Of a DNA stretch of 64,000 nt, positions 1 through 8,746 are shown one piece after another. This DNA is from Fimbriiglobus ruber (GTDB taxonomy: Bacteria; Planctomycetota; Planctomycetia; Gemmatales; Gemmataceae): positions 496,001-560,000 of the forward strand of contig NZ_NIDE01000014.1 of NCBI RefSeq assembly GCF_002197845.1, in the 5' to 3' direction. The notes beneath the pieces are model-generated. The model worked only from the letters and a program-made list of their open reading frames with translations. It was not told the DNA's origin and did not search any database. Every line of letters starts with the position of its first letter. Positions within the stretch are counted from its first letter, which is position 1. Position numbers and translations under genes: made by a program.

Positions 1-324
1 TTCCCCGATCGTCTGACCCACTTGCTCGGCCAAGACCGCGATCCGGGGCCGATGGTCCCACGGGACATGACCCATAAACTTCTGAATCCCCTGCCGCTCG
101 TGCTCGTGGAGATAGGCGATCGCTTCCCCAGTCTTCCGCTCCAACGGAGATAACAGTCCGCTCACATACTCGTGGGTGTGCGTCCGCTGTTCCGGCTCCG
201 ACAACGACGCGGCGAATGGGACGACGAACCCGCGCAGCCGTTCCAACAACCCCGTTGTGACCCCCGCGGTGAGTTCCGTTTCGGCCATCATCTCGCGTAA
301 GCGAACGTTAAATCGGTCGTCCAT
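1..324 (-). CDS. IS701-like transposase, N-terminal part (cut by window edge)
   Basis: The frame opens at an ATG on the minus strand (322-324) and stays open for 108 codons to base 1, so only the N-terminus is present. It reads MDDRFNVRLREMMAETEL at the start, then a stretch resembling the N-terminus of IS701-type DDE transposases: 'HEYVSGLLSPLERKTGEAIA', followed by 'GIQKFMGHVPWDHRPRIAVL'. The 'YxxGLLSPLERK' block is the main reason for the call. The catalytic DDE residues lie beyond the window, so whether the element is intact cannot be judged. The terminal repeat was not identified. Confidence 0.7.
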   Translation of the reverse strand, partial: MDDRFNVRLREMMAETELTAGVTTGLLERLRGFVVPFAASLSEPEQRTHTHEYVSGLLSPLERKTGEAIAYLHEHERQGIQKFMGHVPWDHRPRIAVLAEQVGQTIGE

Positions 325-439
325 GATGACTCCCCTCCGTGGCATGGCATGCACGGAAGAGATTGTCCGAAAACCAGTTGCGTGTCGTCAACCCGGGAAA
401 CAGTAGAAATAGGCACGTTGGAAACGTGTCGCCACAACT

Positions 440-886
440 TTAATCCGGCCATCGCCTCACCGCCTCCAACACCCGCGCCGTCCAATTCGGATCGCGTGGC
501 GAAACGACCAGCACGTTGAACCGGTGCCGTCGCCCTTCCTCGGCCACGCCTTCGGAGTCGTCGACGTGCAGGTCGATGCCGAACGCGGGCGGAAACTTCG
601 ACGGCCCGCGGCGGCCGACGGCGCGTTCGTGCCGGTGCTGGTTCACCACTCCCCCGATGCCGACGCCGAAAGTCCGGAACCAGCTTCGCAGGTAGAACCC
701 GCCGCGGTACGAAGTCGTGTAAATCCAGAGTTCGTGGCGACCCGTCTGGAGAGCCCGCATCAGGTCCCGCGTGCCGGCGCGGAGGCGTTCGGGATACCAT
801 AACCGGAGCCACCGCGGGACGTGCCGCTCGACCGGCACGGACGGGTCGCAGACGAGCGTGTCGTCGACGTCAAAGGAGATCCGCAT
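440..886 (-). CDS. HAD-superfamily phosphatase-like protein
   Basis: A 148-aa protein opening MRISFDVDDTLVCDP, with the HAD motif I DVDDTL at about residues 6-11, where the first Asp is the expected nucleophile. A serine/threonine-type motif II is seen in 'LWIYTTSYRG'. A late acidic pair, 'LHVDDSEG' near residue 107, fits motif IV, which binds Mg2+ in this superfamily. The length suggests a small HAD with little or no cap. The ATG at 884-886 was preferred to the TTG one codon upstream because a GGAGA sits at normal distance before it. The substrate is unknown. It is probably monocistronic, since the IS fragment downstream on the same strand is unrelated. Confidence 0.75.
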   Translation of the reverse strand: MRISFDVDDTLVCDPSVPVERHVPRWLRLWYPERLRAGTRDLMRALQTGRHELWIYTTSYRGGFYLRSWFRTFGVGIGGVVNQHRHERAVGRRGPSKFPPAFGIDLHVDDSEGVAEEGRRHRFNVLVVSPRDPNWTARVLEAVRRWPD

Positions 887-889
887 CAA

Positions 890-1327
890 GGCTCTCCGTC
901 GTCACTATTTGACGTTACCGGTTGGTCGGTAATTCCTCCACCGGATCTACGCAGCTTTGGGCCCGCGACAAGTTCGTTCGACTCGCCGCTCAGCGGAACG
1001 AAGGCCCGATCCCAGGAGTGGCGGTCGACACGTCCGTGTCACGCGGGGTTCGGGACCACCCGATCCAGAATCCGAAGGGAATGACCCGGGCGAGAAGGGC
1101 GCCCACACTCTCAAGATACTTGATGTGGGCGGTGCGGGGACGTGTCGGGTTCGGCCCTCGGACCGCGGCCGAACCCGACGATGACGGTGATGTCGCGGTT
1201 CCGGAAGCGGCACGCGAAAGGGGGCCGGATCGGGGTGAACGCCGGCGAACCAAGGACCGGAGCGACGTGTGTCGACAGGTGATCCACCCAGCACCCGGCG
1301 GGGTGGATTTGGCGGCTGATACTGAAC
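890..1327. other. Intergenic stretch, no gene recognised
   Basis: About 440 bases of GC-rich sequence. Open frames exist on both strands but they overlap each other, are arginine/proline-rich as expected for shadow frames in high-GC DNA, and lack a plausible ribosome binding site or a recognisable domain. Confidence 0.5.
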
Positions 1328-1768
1328 TTACTTCATACGGATGTCAATCTTGTTGTCCTTCTCGTCGACGGTGATCTTCAGGGAGGAACTCTTTTTATCG
1401 CGGAACGATGCGGGGACGCGCGCCGCGTTACTCCCCGGAAGTTCTCCGACCTCGCGGGAATCGACCGTTACGACGTATTCGCCCGGGACGAGTCCTTTCC
1501 CGTCTTGGTTCCGGCCCGCGGTGTATTTCCCCTGAGCGTCGACGAGCGACGCCCCGTCGAACCGCAATTTGCTCCCGGCCTCGGCCTGGACGGGGTAAAA
1601 CATCACGATCCCGCCTTTGAGCGGCGTGCCGTCCTCGAACGTCACCGTGCCGTGGACCGGCGAGGGCGTGCCGATGGGGGCCCCGGGCGGCGGCCCCTTC
1701 TCGCCGCAGCCGGAGACGGCGGCGAGGAAGGCGAGGCCGAACATCGATAAGGTTAAGCGGTGAGACAT
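1328..1768 (-). CDS. Small lipoprotein with carboxypeptidase-regulatory-like (transthyretin-like) fold
   Basis: A 146-aa protein starting MSHRLTLSMFGLAFLAAVSGCGEKG: a short basic start, a hydrophobic segment and a lipobox (AVSGC), so probably a lipid-anchored exported protein. The mature part reads 'VHGTVTFEDGTPLKGGIVMFYPV', then 'GASLVDAQGKYTAGRNQDGKGLVPGEYVVTVD', the pattern of the small beta-sandwich proteins that often accompany DUF1559 genes in planctomycetes. The open frame extends 30 codons further upstream, but the signal peptide fixes the start at 1768. It lies 86 bases downstream of the DUF1559 gene on the same strand, probably in one transcript. The role is not known. Confidence 0.75.
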   Translation of the reverse strand: MSHRLTLSMFGLAFLAAVSGCGEKGPPPGAPIGTPSPVHGTVTFEDGTPLKGGIVMFYPVQAEAGSKLRFDGASLVDAQGKYTAGRNQDGKGLVPGEYVVTVDSREVGELPGSNAARVPASFRDKKSSSLKITVDEKDNKIDIRMK

Positions 1769-1854
1769 ATCGCCTTTCGGGTAAGGGCAGACGGAAAGGG
1801 GACGGGCGGGAGACGGCCCGTCCCGATCAAATCCGGAACGGCCGGCGGCCGGGA

Positions 1855-2928
1855 TCAATAGTCGGGGGTCGTTTCCCCGCCCGCGCGCGAGACCAGGGCC
1901 GCGACGGCCGTCGGCTGCATGCTGTCCCGGAGGAAGGCCACGTGCCCGTCGCAGAACACGACCATCGCCCCGCCGGTGTGAAAGCTGAACAGTTCGTCGT
2001 TGGTCCCGCAGTTGTTCGTCGTCAGCCAGTTGCAGGTTGTCGGCCCGTCGGTGCCCGGACTGGTATTGTTGTTGTTGATGATCTTGAACGACGTGCTACT
2101 GGTGTTCAGGAGCGGGTCGCCCGACACCCCGAACCCGCTGTCCTGTTCGCCCCACCGCCAGAACCGCCGGGTCCCAAACGAACCGTCGTTCGCCACGCCG
2201 GCCGAGACCGCCGGGTCGGTGTACGCCGGGTTGGTGACGTAATTCTCGCGGCGGGCGGCGTCCTCGCCGATCATGATCGTGTTCGACGTCCCGTCCGTGA
2301 TCGAGCTGATCGGGTTCTGGATGTTGTCGAGCGCCCCGCGGACCCGGGCGTTCACCTTGTCGCGCAGCCCCGTCGTCTGGCTGATGTCGGTATAAACCGT
2401 CGCCCCGTAGTGAACGTACCCGTACCCTTGCGAGTCCTTCGCCTCGTACGGGTAGCTGGGGCAGATGAACGTCTTGATCACGTTCTTGAACGCCCCGGCG
2501 TGGGTCGCGACGGCGGCCGAGTTGGCGTTATAGAACTGGTTGGGGTCGATCTGTTGGTAAATGTTGTTCTGTTCGATGTACGGGAGCAGGTAGTACCAGA
2601 GGGAGTGGAAGTAAAACCCGGCCGGCGGGGCGACCCCGGGCGTGAGGGGGGAACCGGTGTAGGTCTGCAGGTTCGCGAACCCGGTCCCTGTCCCGGACGT
2701 CCCCTCCCCGGCACCCGGCAGCTTGCCGTACGAACTCTCGTAGTTCATCACCGCGAGCCCGAGCTGCTTGAGGTTATTCGAGCAGGTCGACCGGGCGGCC
2801 GCCTCGCGGACTTTCTGGACGGCCGGCAGGAGCAGGCCGATGAGGATCGCGATGATCGCGATCACCACCAACAATTCGATCAGGGTAAAGGCCGACCGCG
2901 GTCGCGACTTAAAAACAGTAGCAGTCAT
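1855..2928 (-). CDS. DUF1559 prepilin-like protein
   Basis: A 357-aa protein with a type IV prepilin/pseudopilin-like N-terminus: 13 residues, then [20 protein letters not shown] and the usual [25 protein letters not shown]. The N-terminal methylation/cleavage motif suggests processing by a prepilin peptidase and display at the cell surface or in a pseudopilus. The C-terminus carries the H-x9-DG pattern ('[18 protein letters not shown]') and ends [12 protein letters not shown]. The length is typical of the family. The ATG is immediately upstream of the basic leader. The lipoprotein gene at 1328-1768 follows on the same strand. The molecular function of DUF1559 proteins is unproven. Confidence 0.93.
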   Translation of the reverse strand: MTATVFKSRPRSAFTLIELLVVIAIIAILIGLLLPAVQKVREAAARSTCSNNLKQLGLAVMNYESSYGKLPGAGEGTSGTGTGFANLQTYTGSPLTPGVAPPAGFYFHSLWYYLLPYIEQNNIYQQIDPNQFYNANSAAVATHAGAFKNVIKTFICPSYPYEAKDSQGYGYVHYGATVYTDISQTTGLRDKVNARVRGALDNIQNPISSITDGTSNTIMIGEDAARRENYVTNPAYTDPAVSAGVANDGSFGTRRFWRWGEQDSGFGVSGDPLLNTSSTSFKIINNNNTSPGTDGPTTCNWLTTNNCGTNDELFSFHTGGAMVVFCDGHVAFLRDSMQPTAVAALVSRAGGETTPDY

Positions 2929-3339
2929 CTAAATCAGCCTCGCAAAAGACCAAAGGATACCAACACAATTGCTTACGCAGCATTTGCGCCGAAAGTTAAG
3001 CTGGCGTATTTAATTATCAAGTAGCTTGATAATTACTGAATGCATTCATTTGGCATGACGAGATTTCAGGCGGGAAGTATCGAATTCGTTGGGCTCCTCG
3101 GCCGGAACACCCTGATTCCATGGAGAGCCGTCGGCCTTCTGGCCATTGATGGATTAACAACCTTTTACGGGTGAAGTCTCTCTGATGCTGTGAAATGCCG
3201 GGGTTTTTGGCGTTCGGGCCGGGAAACACGCTGCGAGTCCCTTTTCGCCCTCCATGCCATTCGCCGTTTGTGCTTGAAAAAGTGCGGCGTTCCGACTCTC
3301 TTTGGGTTTACTACGACTCATCGAGCGAAGGAACGCCGC
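2929..3339. other. Intergenic region between the DUF1559 gene and the ISKra4-type transposase
   Basis: About 410 bases, clearly richer in A+T than the flanks near 2940-3060. It holds the divergent upstream regions of both neighbours and a perfect inverted repeat at 3012-3034. The left end of the transposase element should lie in 3150-3330, but no terminal repeat could be matched to the right side. Confidence 0.5.
3012..3034. repeat. Perfect inverted repeat, 10-bp arms
   Basis: Arms AATTATCAAG and CTTGATAATT are separated by TAG. The AT-rich dyad lies about 85 bases upstream of the DUF1559 start (minus strand) and could be an operator or a small terminator. No T-run follows on either strand. 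Confidence 0.5.
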
Positions 3340-4862
3340 ATGACCCTTTCTATCCCCCTGACCCTCGTCATGGCCACGTGTACGGCCCCCTGCGAATCGG
3401 ACACGCCCAGCCCTCGGGACCGCTCCCTCGACGATCTGTGTACCGCGTCCCGGGACCAACTCCAGGCGCTCGTCGACGCCTTCCGGTCGGAGCCCATCAC
3501 CCCGGCACGGACCCAGCAATTCGAGCACGACGTTCAGAACGCTCTCCGCGGGCTCGGCCGGCACGTCGTCCAGTACACCTACAACCACGTCGAACCGGCG
3601 GCCATCGCCGAGCAACCCCGGCACGCCCAGTTCGCGTGCGAGAGGTACACGCGGGTCGGCGCAAAGACCCCGCAGAACGTGTGGACGGTGTTCGGCCAAC
3701 TGGTCGTCCGGCGGATCGGCTACCGGCCATCCCAGGCGGGCGAACCGATGCTCTTCCCGCTGGCCCACCGGCTGGGATTGATCCACGGGGCGAGTCCGGC
3801 TCTGGCCGCCCGGGCGTGCCAGTTCCTGGCCGAGGCCGGATCCAACCAGCAGCGGGTTCTGGCCCGCCTGCGGACGGACCACGGGGTCGGTTGGGGGGTC
3901 AAGAAGTTGCGCCAGGTGAGTCGGGCCGTGTCGGACGAGATGGCCGAATACCGGCACGACGCCCAGGTCGACCAACTCGTGGCCTGGCTGGTCGCGGCCG
4001 GGGCATCGACCGGCCGACACAAGCCGGTCGTGTGTGTCGGTCGGGACGGGATCACGCTCCGTCTGCGGATGACACGCGGGAGTCTGTACGAGGTGGCCAG
4101 CACGGGCACGGTCAGCGTGTACGACCGCCGGGGGACGCGGTTGGGGACCGTGTACCTGGCGTACGCGCCCGCATCCGGCCAGCCCGCGATGCGTGGGGCG
4201 TTGACGGCCATCATCCGCGACGTGTTGACCCGGTGGGAGGGTCCGTTACCCCGGTGGTGCTACGTGACGGACGCCGGGGACAACGAGACCGGGTACTACG
4301 ACGACGTGCTCAAGGGGATGACGCACCCGCGGACCCAGCAGGTCTTAGAGTGGGTCCGGGTGGTCGATTACTACCACGCGAGCGAGCGGGTGTGGACGTT
4401 GGCGAACGTGTTGTTCGGTGGCGACCGGGGGCCGTGGGGTGGGCGAAGAAGATGCTGAAGTGGATGCTCCAACCGGGCGGGGTGAACCGGGTGCTGCACT
4501 CGGCCGCGGCGTTCCGGGTGGCCCGGACGCTGACCCGGACCCAGAAGAAGGAGTACGACCGGGCGTACGCGTACCTGCGAAACCGGATGGGTCACATGGA
4601 CTACGCGAGATACCGACGGGTGGGTGTTCCGTTGGGCAGTGGAGTAACCGAGGCGGCGTGCAAGACGGTGTTCACTCAGCGGTTGAAGCTCAGCGGCATG
4701 CGGTGGACGAAAGAGGGGGCGCAAGTGATCTTGAACCTGCGGGTGATCCTCCTGAGCGGGGTCTGGGACGTCGTGTATGGGCGGGTCTTGGCCGCACGGC
4801 CGCAGCCCATCATGAGGGGTCACGTCGCTTCGGAGCCAAACGAGCTGGGAATCGCCGCATAA
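3340..4862 (+). pseudogene. ISKra4-family transposase, split by a frameshift
   Basis: The frame beginning at ATG 3340 (MTLSIPLTLVMATC) encodes about 370 residues of an ISKra4-type transposase, including 'YEVASTGTVSVYDRRGTRLG' and the acidic segment 'WCYVTDAGDNETGYYDDVL' followed by 'VRVVDYYHASERVW'. It stops at 4458. From about 4433 the next frame (one base back) continues the same protein: 'WAKKMLKWMLQPGGVNRVLH' through the family-typical 'GVPLGSGVTEAACKTVFTQR', ending at 4862. Adding one G to the run at 4436-4443 would join 'GPWG' to 'WAKKML'. This is therefore either an inactivating one-base deletion, a sequencing slip, or an unusual -1 frameshift. No clear slippery heptamer is present, so decay is preferred. 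Confidence 0.75.
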
Positions 4863-5487
4863 TCAGCGAGTTAGAGAGACTTCAACCCCTTTTACTGTTA
4901 TAGACGAGCAGATGTGGATTATGTGAAGACGAGGAGAGGAAAAAATGAATTCATGAGAATGAAACGGGATTCTCCCCAGCCTCGTCGTTCGTGCGCGGTA
5001 AAAGCGGAGAGCAGTATCCGCCGCAAGCCGATACCGGCAAACAATTTAAAAAGACCGATCCGGGAGAAGCAGGGCTCCGATTCCTGCAAGAGGGCGTCCA
5101 GCCGATTTGAAAAATCCGTGTATTTCTGGTGTGGGAAAAAGTTCGACAATCGTCATTTTAAGGCGAATGCTCTATAACAGAATCGCGCTGGGCTCGCATA
5201 CTGGGGATAGAGTGCGAACGACCTCAACCCACGGAAACTTCATTTCCCGCCACTCTTATCCGTACTCACACATGCTTTCTCAGATATCCCGTTCGGTGGT
5301 CCAACCTCGCAGGCCTTTTTATGAATGGCCAGGCCGTGCGCGGAAGTCTCCAAATCAGCATGTGAGACAAACGAATCGTATCAATTAATAAATATATTGC
5401 CAATTTTCAGGTTGTATAAAAGTACATTGCCTGCGCGGAAAATACAACAATGTGTGCCTGTCATTATGACACTATGCGAGAGCCCCA
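4863..5487. other. AT-richer gap, no gene recognised
   Basis: About 620 bases with lower GC than the window average, between the ISKra4 transposase and thiL. Short open frames of 76-93 codons occur on both strands but overlap each other and show no domain. It probably contains the right end of the insertion element and the thiL promoter region. Confidence 0.5.
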
Positions 5488-6429
5488 ATGAGCGCCGGCG
5501 AATTTGATTACATCCGGTGGATTCGCGGCCGGACGCCCGGCGACCCGCGGGTACTCGTCGGGCCGGGCGACGACTGCGCGGTTCTCGCGCCGCGGGCAGC
5601 CGCCACGCTCGTCACCACCGACATGCTCATGGACGGCGTCGACTTCATTCTCGCCGACGTCGGCCCGCGGGCGGCCGGGCGGAAGGCGATGGCGGTGAAC
5701 CTGAGCGACATCGCCGCGATGGCCGGCGCGCCGACCGCCGTCGTCGTCAGCGCCGCGCTGCCCCAAGTCTCACCGGCGGCCCGCGGAGAAGAAGGCCGCA
5801 CGCTCGCGGAAGAAGTGTTTCACGGGCTGCGGGAAATCGCGGATCGGTTCGACGTACCTATTGTCGGCGGCGACACGAATACCTGGGCCGGCCCGCTCGT
5901 GCTATCGGTCACAGTGCTGGGTGAGGTAACGGGACGGGGGCCGGCGTTGCGGTCGGGCGCGCGGCCGGGGGACTGGGTGTTCGTGACCGGGCCGGTCGGC
6001 GGCAGCATCCTCGGCCGCCACCTCGCGCCGACCCCGCGGATCGCCGAGGGGCAAGCCCTGCATCGCCTGGTCGCGCTCACCGCCACGATCGACATCAGCG
6101 ACGGACTCACGGCCGATTTGAACCACATTCTCGAAGAGAGCCGGTGCGGGGCCGTGCTGTCGGCGGACTCGATCCCGATCCACCCGGACGCGATGGAACT
6201 GGCTCGCCGCACTGGTCGACCGCCGTTAGCCCACGCGCTCGGGGACGGCGAAGACTTCGAGCTGGTGTTCACCGTCTCCCCGGCCGATGGCGCCAAGCTT
6301 TTGCGCGAGCAACCGATCGCCGGGTTGCGACTGGTCAAGATCGGCGAATGCGTGGCGTCCGGGCTGTGGCTGGAGGAGGGGGGAAGTCGTCAACCACTCG
6401 ACCCTGCCGGGTGGGTTCACGCGCTGTGA
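5488..6429 (+). CDS. thiL: Thiamine-monophosphate kinase
   Basis: A 313-aa protein matching the ThiL family, which phosphorylates thiamine monophosphate to thiamine pyrophosphate with ATP in the cytosol, the last step of thiamine biosynthesis. Seen in order: 'VGPGDDCAVL' (about residues 24-33, metal/ATP site), 'TTDMLMDGVDF' (43-53), 'AMAVNLSDIAAMAGAPTAVV' (metal-binding Asp), 'VGGDTNTWAGPLVLSVTVLG', 'ISDGLTADL' and 'HALGDGEDFELVFTV', all typical ThiL/PurM-fold signatures. The length is normal. ATG 5488 has a short GAG upstream and the first conserved residues follow soon after. It appears to be a single-gene unit; the next gene is convergent. Confidence 0.93.
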   Translation: MSAGEFDYIRWIRGRTPGDPRVLVGPGDDCAVLAPRAAATLVTTDMLMDGVDFILADVGPRAAGRKAMAVNLSDIAAMAGAPTAVVVSAALPQVSPAARGEEGRTLAEEVFHGLREIADRFDVPIVGGDTNTWAGPLVLSVTVLGEVTGRGPALRSGARPGDWVFVTGPVGGSILGRHLAPTPRIAEGQALHRLVALTATIDISDGLTADLNHILEESRCGAVLSADSIPIHPDAMELARRTGRPPLAHALGDGEDFELVFTVSPADGAKLLREQPIAGLRLVKIGECVASGLWLEEGGSRQPLDPAGWVHAL

Positions 6430-6432
6430 CGC

Positions 6433-7431
6433 TCACCCCCGCCGGCCGGTCAGACGTCGGCCGACCCAGCGGACGCCGCGGGTCAGTGGCGCCGGGAGCG
6501 CGGAGAGCAGCCAGTAGGCCGCTGTCTTCGCGTCCCAGCCGGACTCGCGGAGAACCTGCCGGAACCGCTCGCGGGCGGTCGGGTAATCCTCGCGGGCGTA
6601 AGCCTTGTACGCGTAGTAAACTGACTCTTCCTTGAGCGATTTCCGCAGGATCGCTTGCTCGGGCGGGGCGACGGCCACCCGGCTCAGGTGGGCCCGGCGG
6701 ACGTCGCAGAACTCGCGGACCATGCGGTCCGTGTCCTTGGTCATTTGGCCGTCGTGGAACGTGTAGATCGCCAGCTCGCCGGGGTGGAACGCGAACATCG
6801 CGCGGGCGGCCATCCGCAGATACAGTTCCCAGTCCCCGGCGGCGTTCAGGGCGGCGTCGAACAGACCCGCGTCGATCACCAGTTCGCGGCGCTGGAGGAC
6901 GGCGCCGGTGAACACCAGATTGCGGCGAATGAGGAGTCGGTAGAAGGCGGTCCGGTCGAAGACGCGGAACGGGCCGTCGGTGGTCGCGGGTAGGGCCGCG
7001 AACTCCGCCCGCCCGGCCCACGCGGCCCACGACTTGTACCCCTCGTCCGGGTTGCCCACCTTGGCGTCCGCGAACACCACGCCGACATCAGGGTGGGTAT
7101 CGAGGAAAGCCACGAGGTCGGCCGCGACGCCGGGCAACCAGAAGTCGTCCGAGTCGAGGTAGGCGATGTACCGGCCGGTGCTGGCGAGGATGCCGGTGTT
7201 GCGGGCGGTCGAAAGGCCCTTGTTCACCTGATAAATGTACCGGACGTCCGGCCCGTTGAGTTGCTCGATCACTTGCCGGGTGTCGTCCGTCGACCCGTCG
7301 TCGACGACGACGATTTCCAGGTCCGGCACCCCGGCCCCGCGGAGCGACGCGAGGCAGCCCGGCAGGAACGAGGCGCGGTTGTACGTGCAAACGATGACGC
7401 TGAGCCGGGGGGCGGGCGGGGCAGTTTCCAT
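6433..7431 (-). CDS. Family 2 glycosyltransferase
   Basis: A 332-aa protein with a GT-A fold N-terminus: 'LSVIVCTYNRASFLPGCLAS' (about residues 9-28), 'EIVVVDDGSTDDTRQVI', 'NKGLSTARNTGI', and the metal-binding 'IAYLDSDDFW' DxD motif near residue 95. A C-terminal region of about 100 residues resembles other planctomycete GT2 proteins that add sugars to surface polysaccharide. No membrane segment is seen, so it is probably cytosolic or peripheral. The acceptor and donor are unknown. It ends 3 bases from thiL, with which it is convergent, and stands alone on this strand. Confidence 0.88.
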   Translation of the reverse strand: METAPPAPRLSVIVCTYNRASFLPGCLASLRGAGVPDLEIVVVDDGSTDDTRQVIEQLNGPDVRYIYQVNKGLSTARNTGILASTGRYIAYLDSDDFWLPGVAADLVAFLDTHPDVGVVFADAKVGNPDEGYKSWAAWAGRAEFAALPATTDGPFRVFDRTAFYRLLIRRNLVFTGAVLQRRELVIDAGLFDAALNAAGDWELYLRMAARAMFAFHPGELAIYTFHDGQMTKDTDRMVREFCDVRRAHLSRVAVAPPEQAILRKSLKEESVYYAYKAYAREDYPTARERFRQVLRESGWDAKTAAYWLLSALPAPLTRGVRWVGRRLTGRRG

Positions 7432-7464
7432 GAGCGGTCGTGAACCCGGTACGGTGGTTTCGCC

Positions 7465-7517
7465 AGTCTTCGCCGCGGCGGGATTTTGCAGGGGCGGAAT
7501 CCGCCGCAGCGAAGACT
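7465..7517. repeat. Imperfect inverted repeat between the glycosyltransferase and zinc-ribbon genes
   Basis: Left arm AGTCTTCGCCGCGGCGGGATT faces a right arm AATCCGCCGCAGCGAAGACT with one mismatch and one bulge around a loop of about 12 bases. It lies just downstream of the 7588-8256 gene, so it may end that transcript, though no T-run follows. It could equally be a REP-like element. Confidence 0.5.
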
Positions 7518-7587
7518 CCGTTGCAAGAGAACTATTTCTCTATAGAAGTCGTTGCGTGACGGAGCCCGCCACAGAGCGGGTTTGGTG

Positions 7588-8256
7588 TTACTTTATGTGG
7601 CCGTATTGGTTGAGCATCATGATTGTGTAGACCACGCCGAGTGCCAGTCCCAGACCCGCCACCCACTTATTCTTTTGGGTCTCCGAATTAAAGGTAGCTA
7701 GCCCGATTCCGCTAAACACAATGGCCAATATCGGAATAATGCCAATGGCATAAAGAAAGACTGAGAGCAGGCCAAGAAGAAAACCGACGATAGCAACCGG
7801 ATTATTGGATTTTTCTACGGACGAGTTGGTAGAAATACTTTGTGCGGGCGCAACGGTCGTATCGGCATCTCCTATCTGAGACTGATCAATGACTTGCTCT
7901 TTGTTGCAAACTGAGCAATAATAACGGTCCCTTAGTTTTTCCGGCGAATCAGTGAGAAGCCGCACAAAAATATTTATTTCTGCCGTCTTCGGTTTAGTCA
8001 GATGATTGCAGTACGGGCAGACAAATGCATCTCCACGTTGGATGTCGGGCCATACCTGACGAAGGTATCCTTCCTTAGATATTTCGCTTATTAAGCGGCT
8101 TAACTGTTCCACTCGAAGTTTGATGTAAAGTGCTTGTGCTTTGGCTGTTTCGCCTTCCATTTCGCAGAACGCACGTCCCCAAATCCCGGCTGCCAGACGG
8201 TTTGACGTGATTTCCTTTGCGGCAAGTTTGTAAAACGCATCCTCGGGCAAAGGCAT
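7588..8256 (-). CDS. Zinc-ribbon membrane protein, unknown function
   Basis: A 222-aa protein. ATG 8254-8256 was chosen because an ACGGAG sits at ideal distance, although the frame is open 36 codons further upstream. The N-terminal 70 residues are helical ('MPLPEDAFYKLAAKEITSNR'). Then comes a zinc-ribbon pair, CPYC...CSVC, in 'FVCPYCNHLTKPKTAEI' and 'YYCSVCNKEQVIDQ'. After a Ser/Thr linker there are two or three hydrophobic segments ('VAIVGFLLGLLSVFLYAIGI', 'PILAIVFSGIGLATF' and 'KWVAGLGLALGVVYTIMML'), like DUF4190-type membrane tails. Its GC content is visibly lower than its neighbours, which suggests recent acquisition. The function is not recognised. Confidence 0.7.
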   Translation of the reverse strand: MPLPEDAFYKLAAKEITSNRLAAGIWGRAFCEMEGETAKAQALYIKLRVEQLSRLISEISKEGYLRQVWPDIQRGDAFVCPYCNHLTKPKTAEINIFVRLLTDSPEKLRDRYYCSVCNKEQVIDQSQIGDADTTVAPAQSISTNSSVEKSNNPVAIVGFLLGLLSVFLYAIGIIPILAIVFSGIGLATFNSETQKNKWVAGLGLALGVVYTIMMLNQYGHIK

Positions 8257-8558
8257 GTTATCTCCGTTGGCTTGCGCTACCTGTGGCCGAAATGAGCGGA
8301 AAAGATCCCCAACGGTGCTAACAATCGTTGTCCGTCGCGGGATACCGCCGCAAGTGTAGTACATGCTGTGGAAAGAATTTGCAGGGCGGAATATTCTCGC
8401 ATCTTGACCCGCCCGGAACGGGAACAGCCATCTGGTATTCGGGCATCCAACTCACATAACACAGAAACAATAATCCGCAGAGGTAAGCGTAAGGCGTTCG
8501 GTAGCAAATAGTTTGTCCATCCCGACTGCCTCTACAATCGTGGCGACCCGCCAACCCT

Positions 8559-8603
8559 AAAACTGGGTTTTCCGCGCAATAAATGCAAAAAATGCTCCCA
8601 GGC
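8559..8603. repeat. Dispersed repeat, copy 1
   Basis: A 45-bp unit beginning AAAACTGGGTTTTCCGCGCA and continuing ATAAATGCAAAAAATGCTCC, ending CAGGC. It is identical to copy 2, 82 bases downstream. The core GCGCAATAAATGCAAAAAAT recurs in reverse orientation near the window's right end. Confidence 0.85.
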
Positions 8604-8640
8604 GGCCACGGCTCGGCAGTCGCGGAGACGCGCCGGTCCC

Positions 8641-8685
8641 AAAACTGGGTTTTCCGCGCAATAAATGCAAAAAATGCTCCCAGGC
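8641..8685. repeat. Dispersed repeat, copy 2
   Basis: This is an exact second copy of the 45-bp unit at 8559-8603, offset 82 bases. The 37-base spacer between the two is not repeated. Confidence 0.85.
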
Positions 8686-8746
8686 AGCACGGCTCGATGG
8701 CCTCGTGGCACGGCCAATCCATTCGGTCCTCTCGGGCGTTGCCCTC

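Larger units (their letters stand above)
8257..8746. other. Intergenic region carrying a repeat pair
   Basis: About 490 bases upstream of the zinc-ribbon gene and downstream of the nitrilase gene. The only structure found is the 45-bp direct repeat pair at 8559-8603 and 8641-8685. Open frames here read the repeats as 'FFAFIARKTQF' and are not convincing genes. Confidence 0.6.

Noticed and set aside
922-1374. Overlapping open frames on both strands in the 890-1327 gap
   Set aside because: They are Arg/Pro-rich, overlap each other in several phases and have no ribosome site or domain; typical of high-GC noncoding DNA.
4914-5388. Two plus-strand frames of 87 and 93 codons before thiL
   Set aside because: They overlap in different phases in an AT-richer stretch and show no conserved pattern; more likely leftover IS end and promoter DNA.
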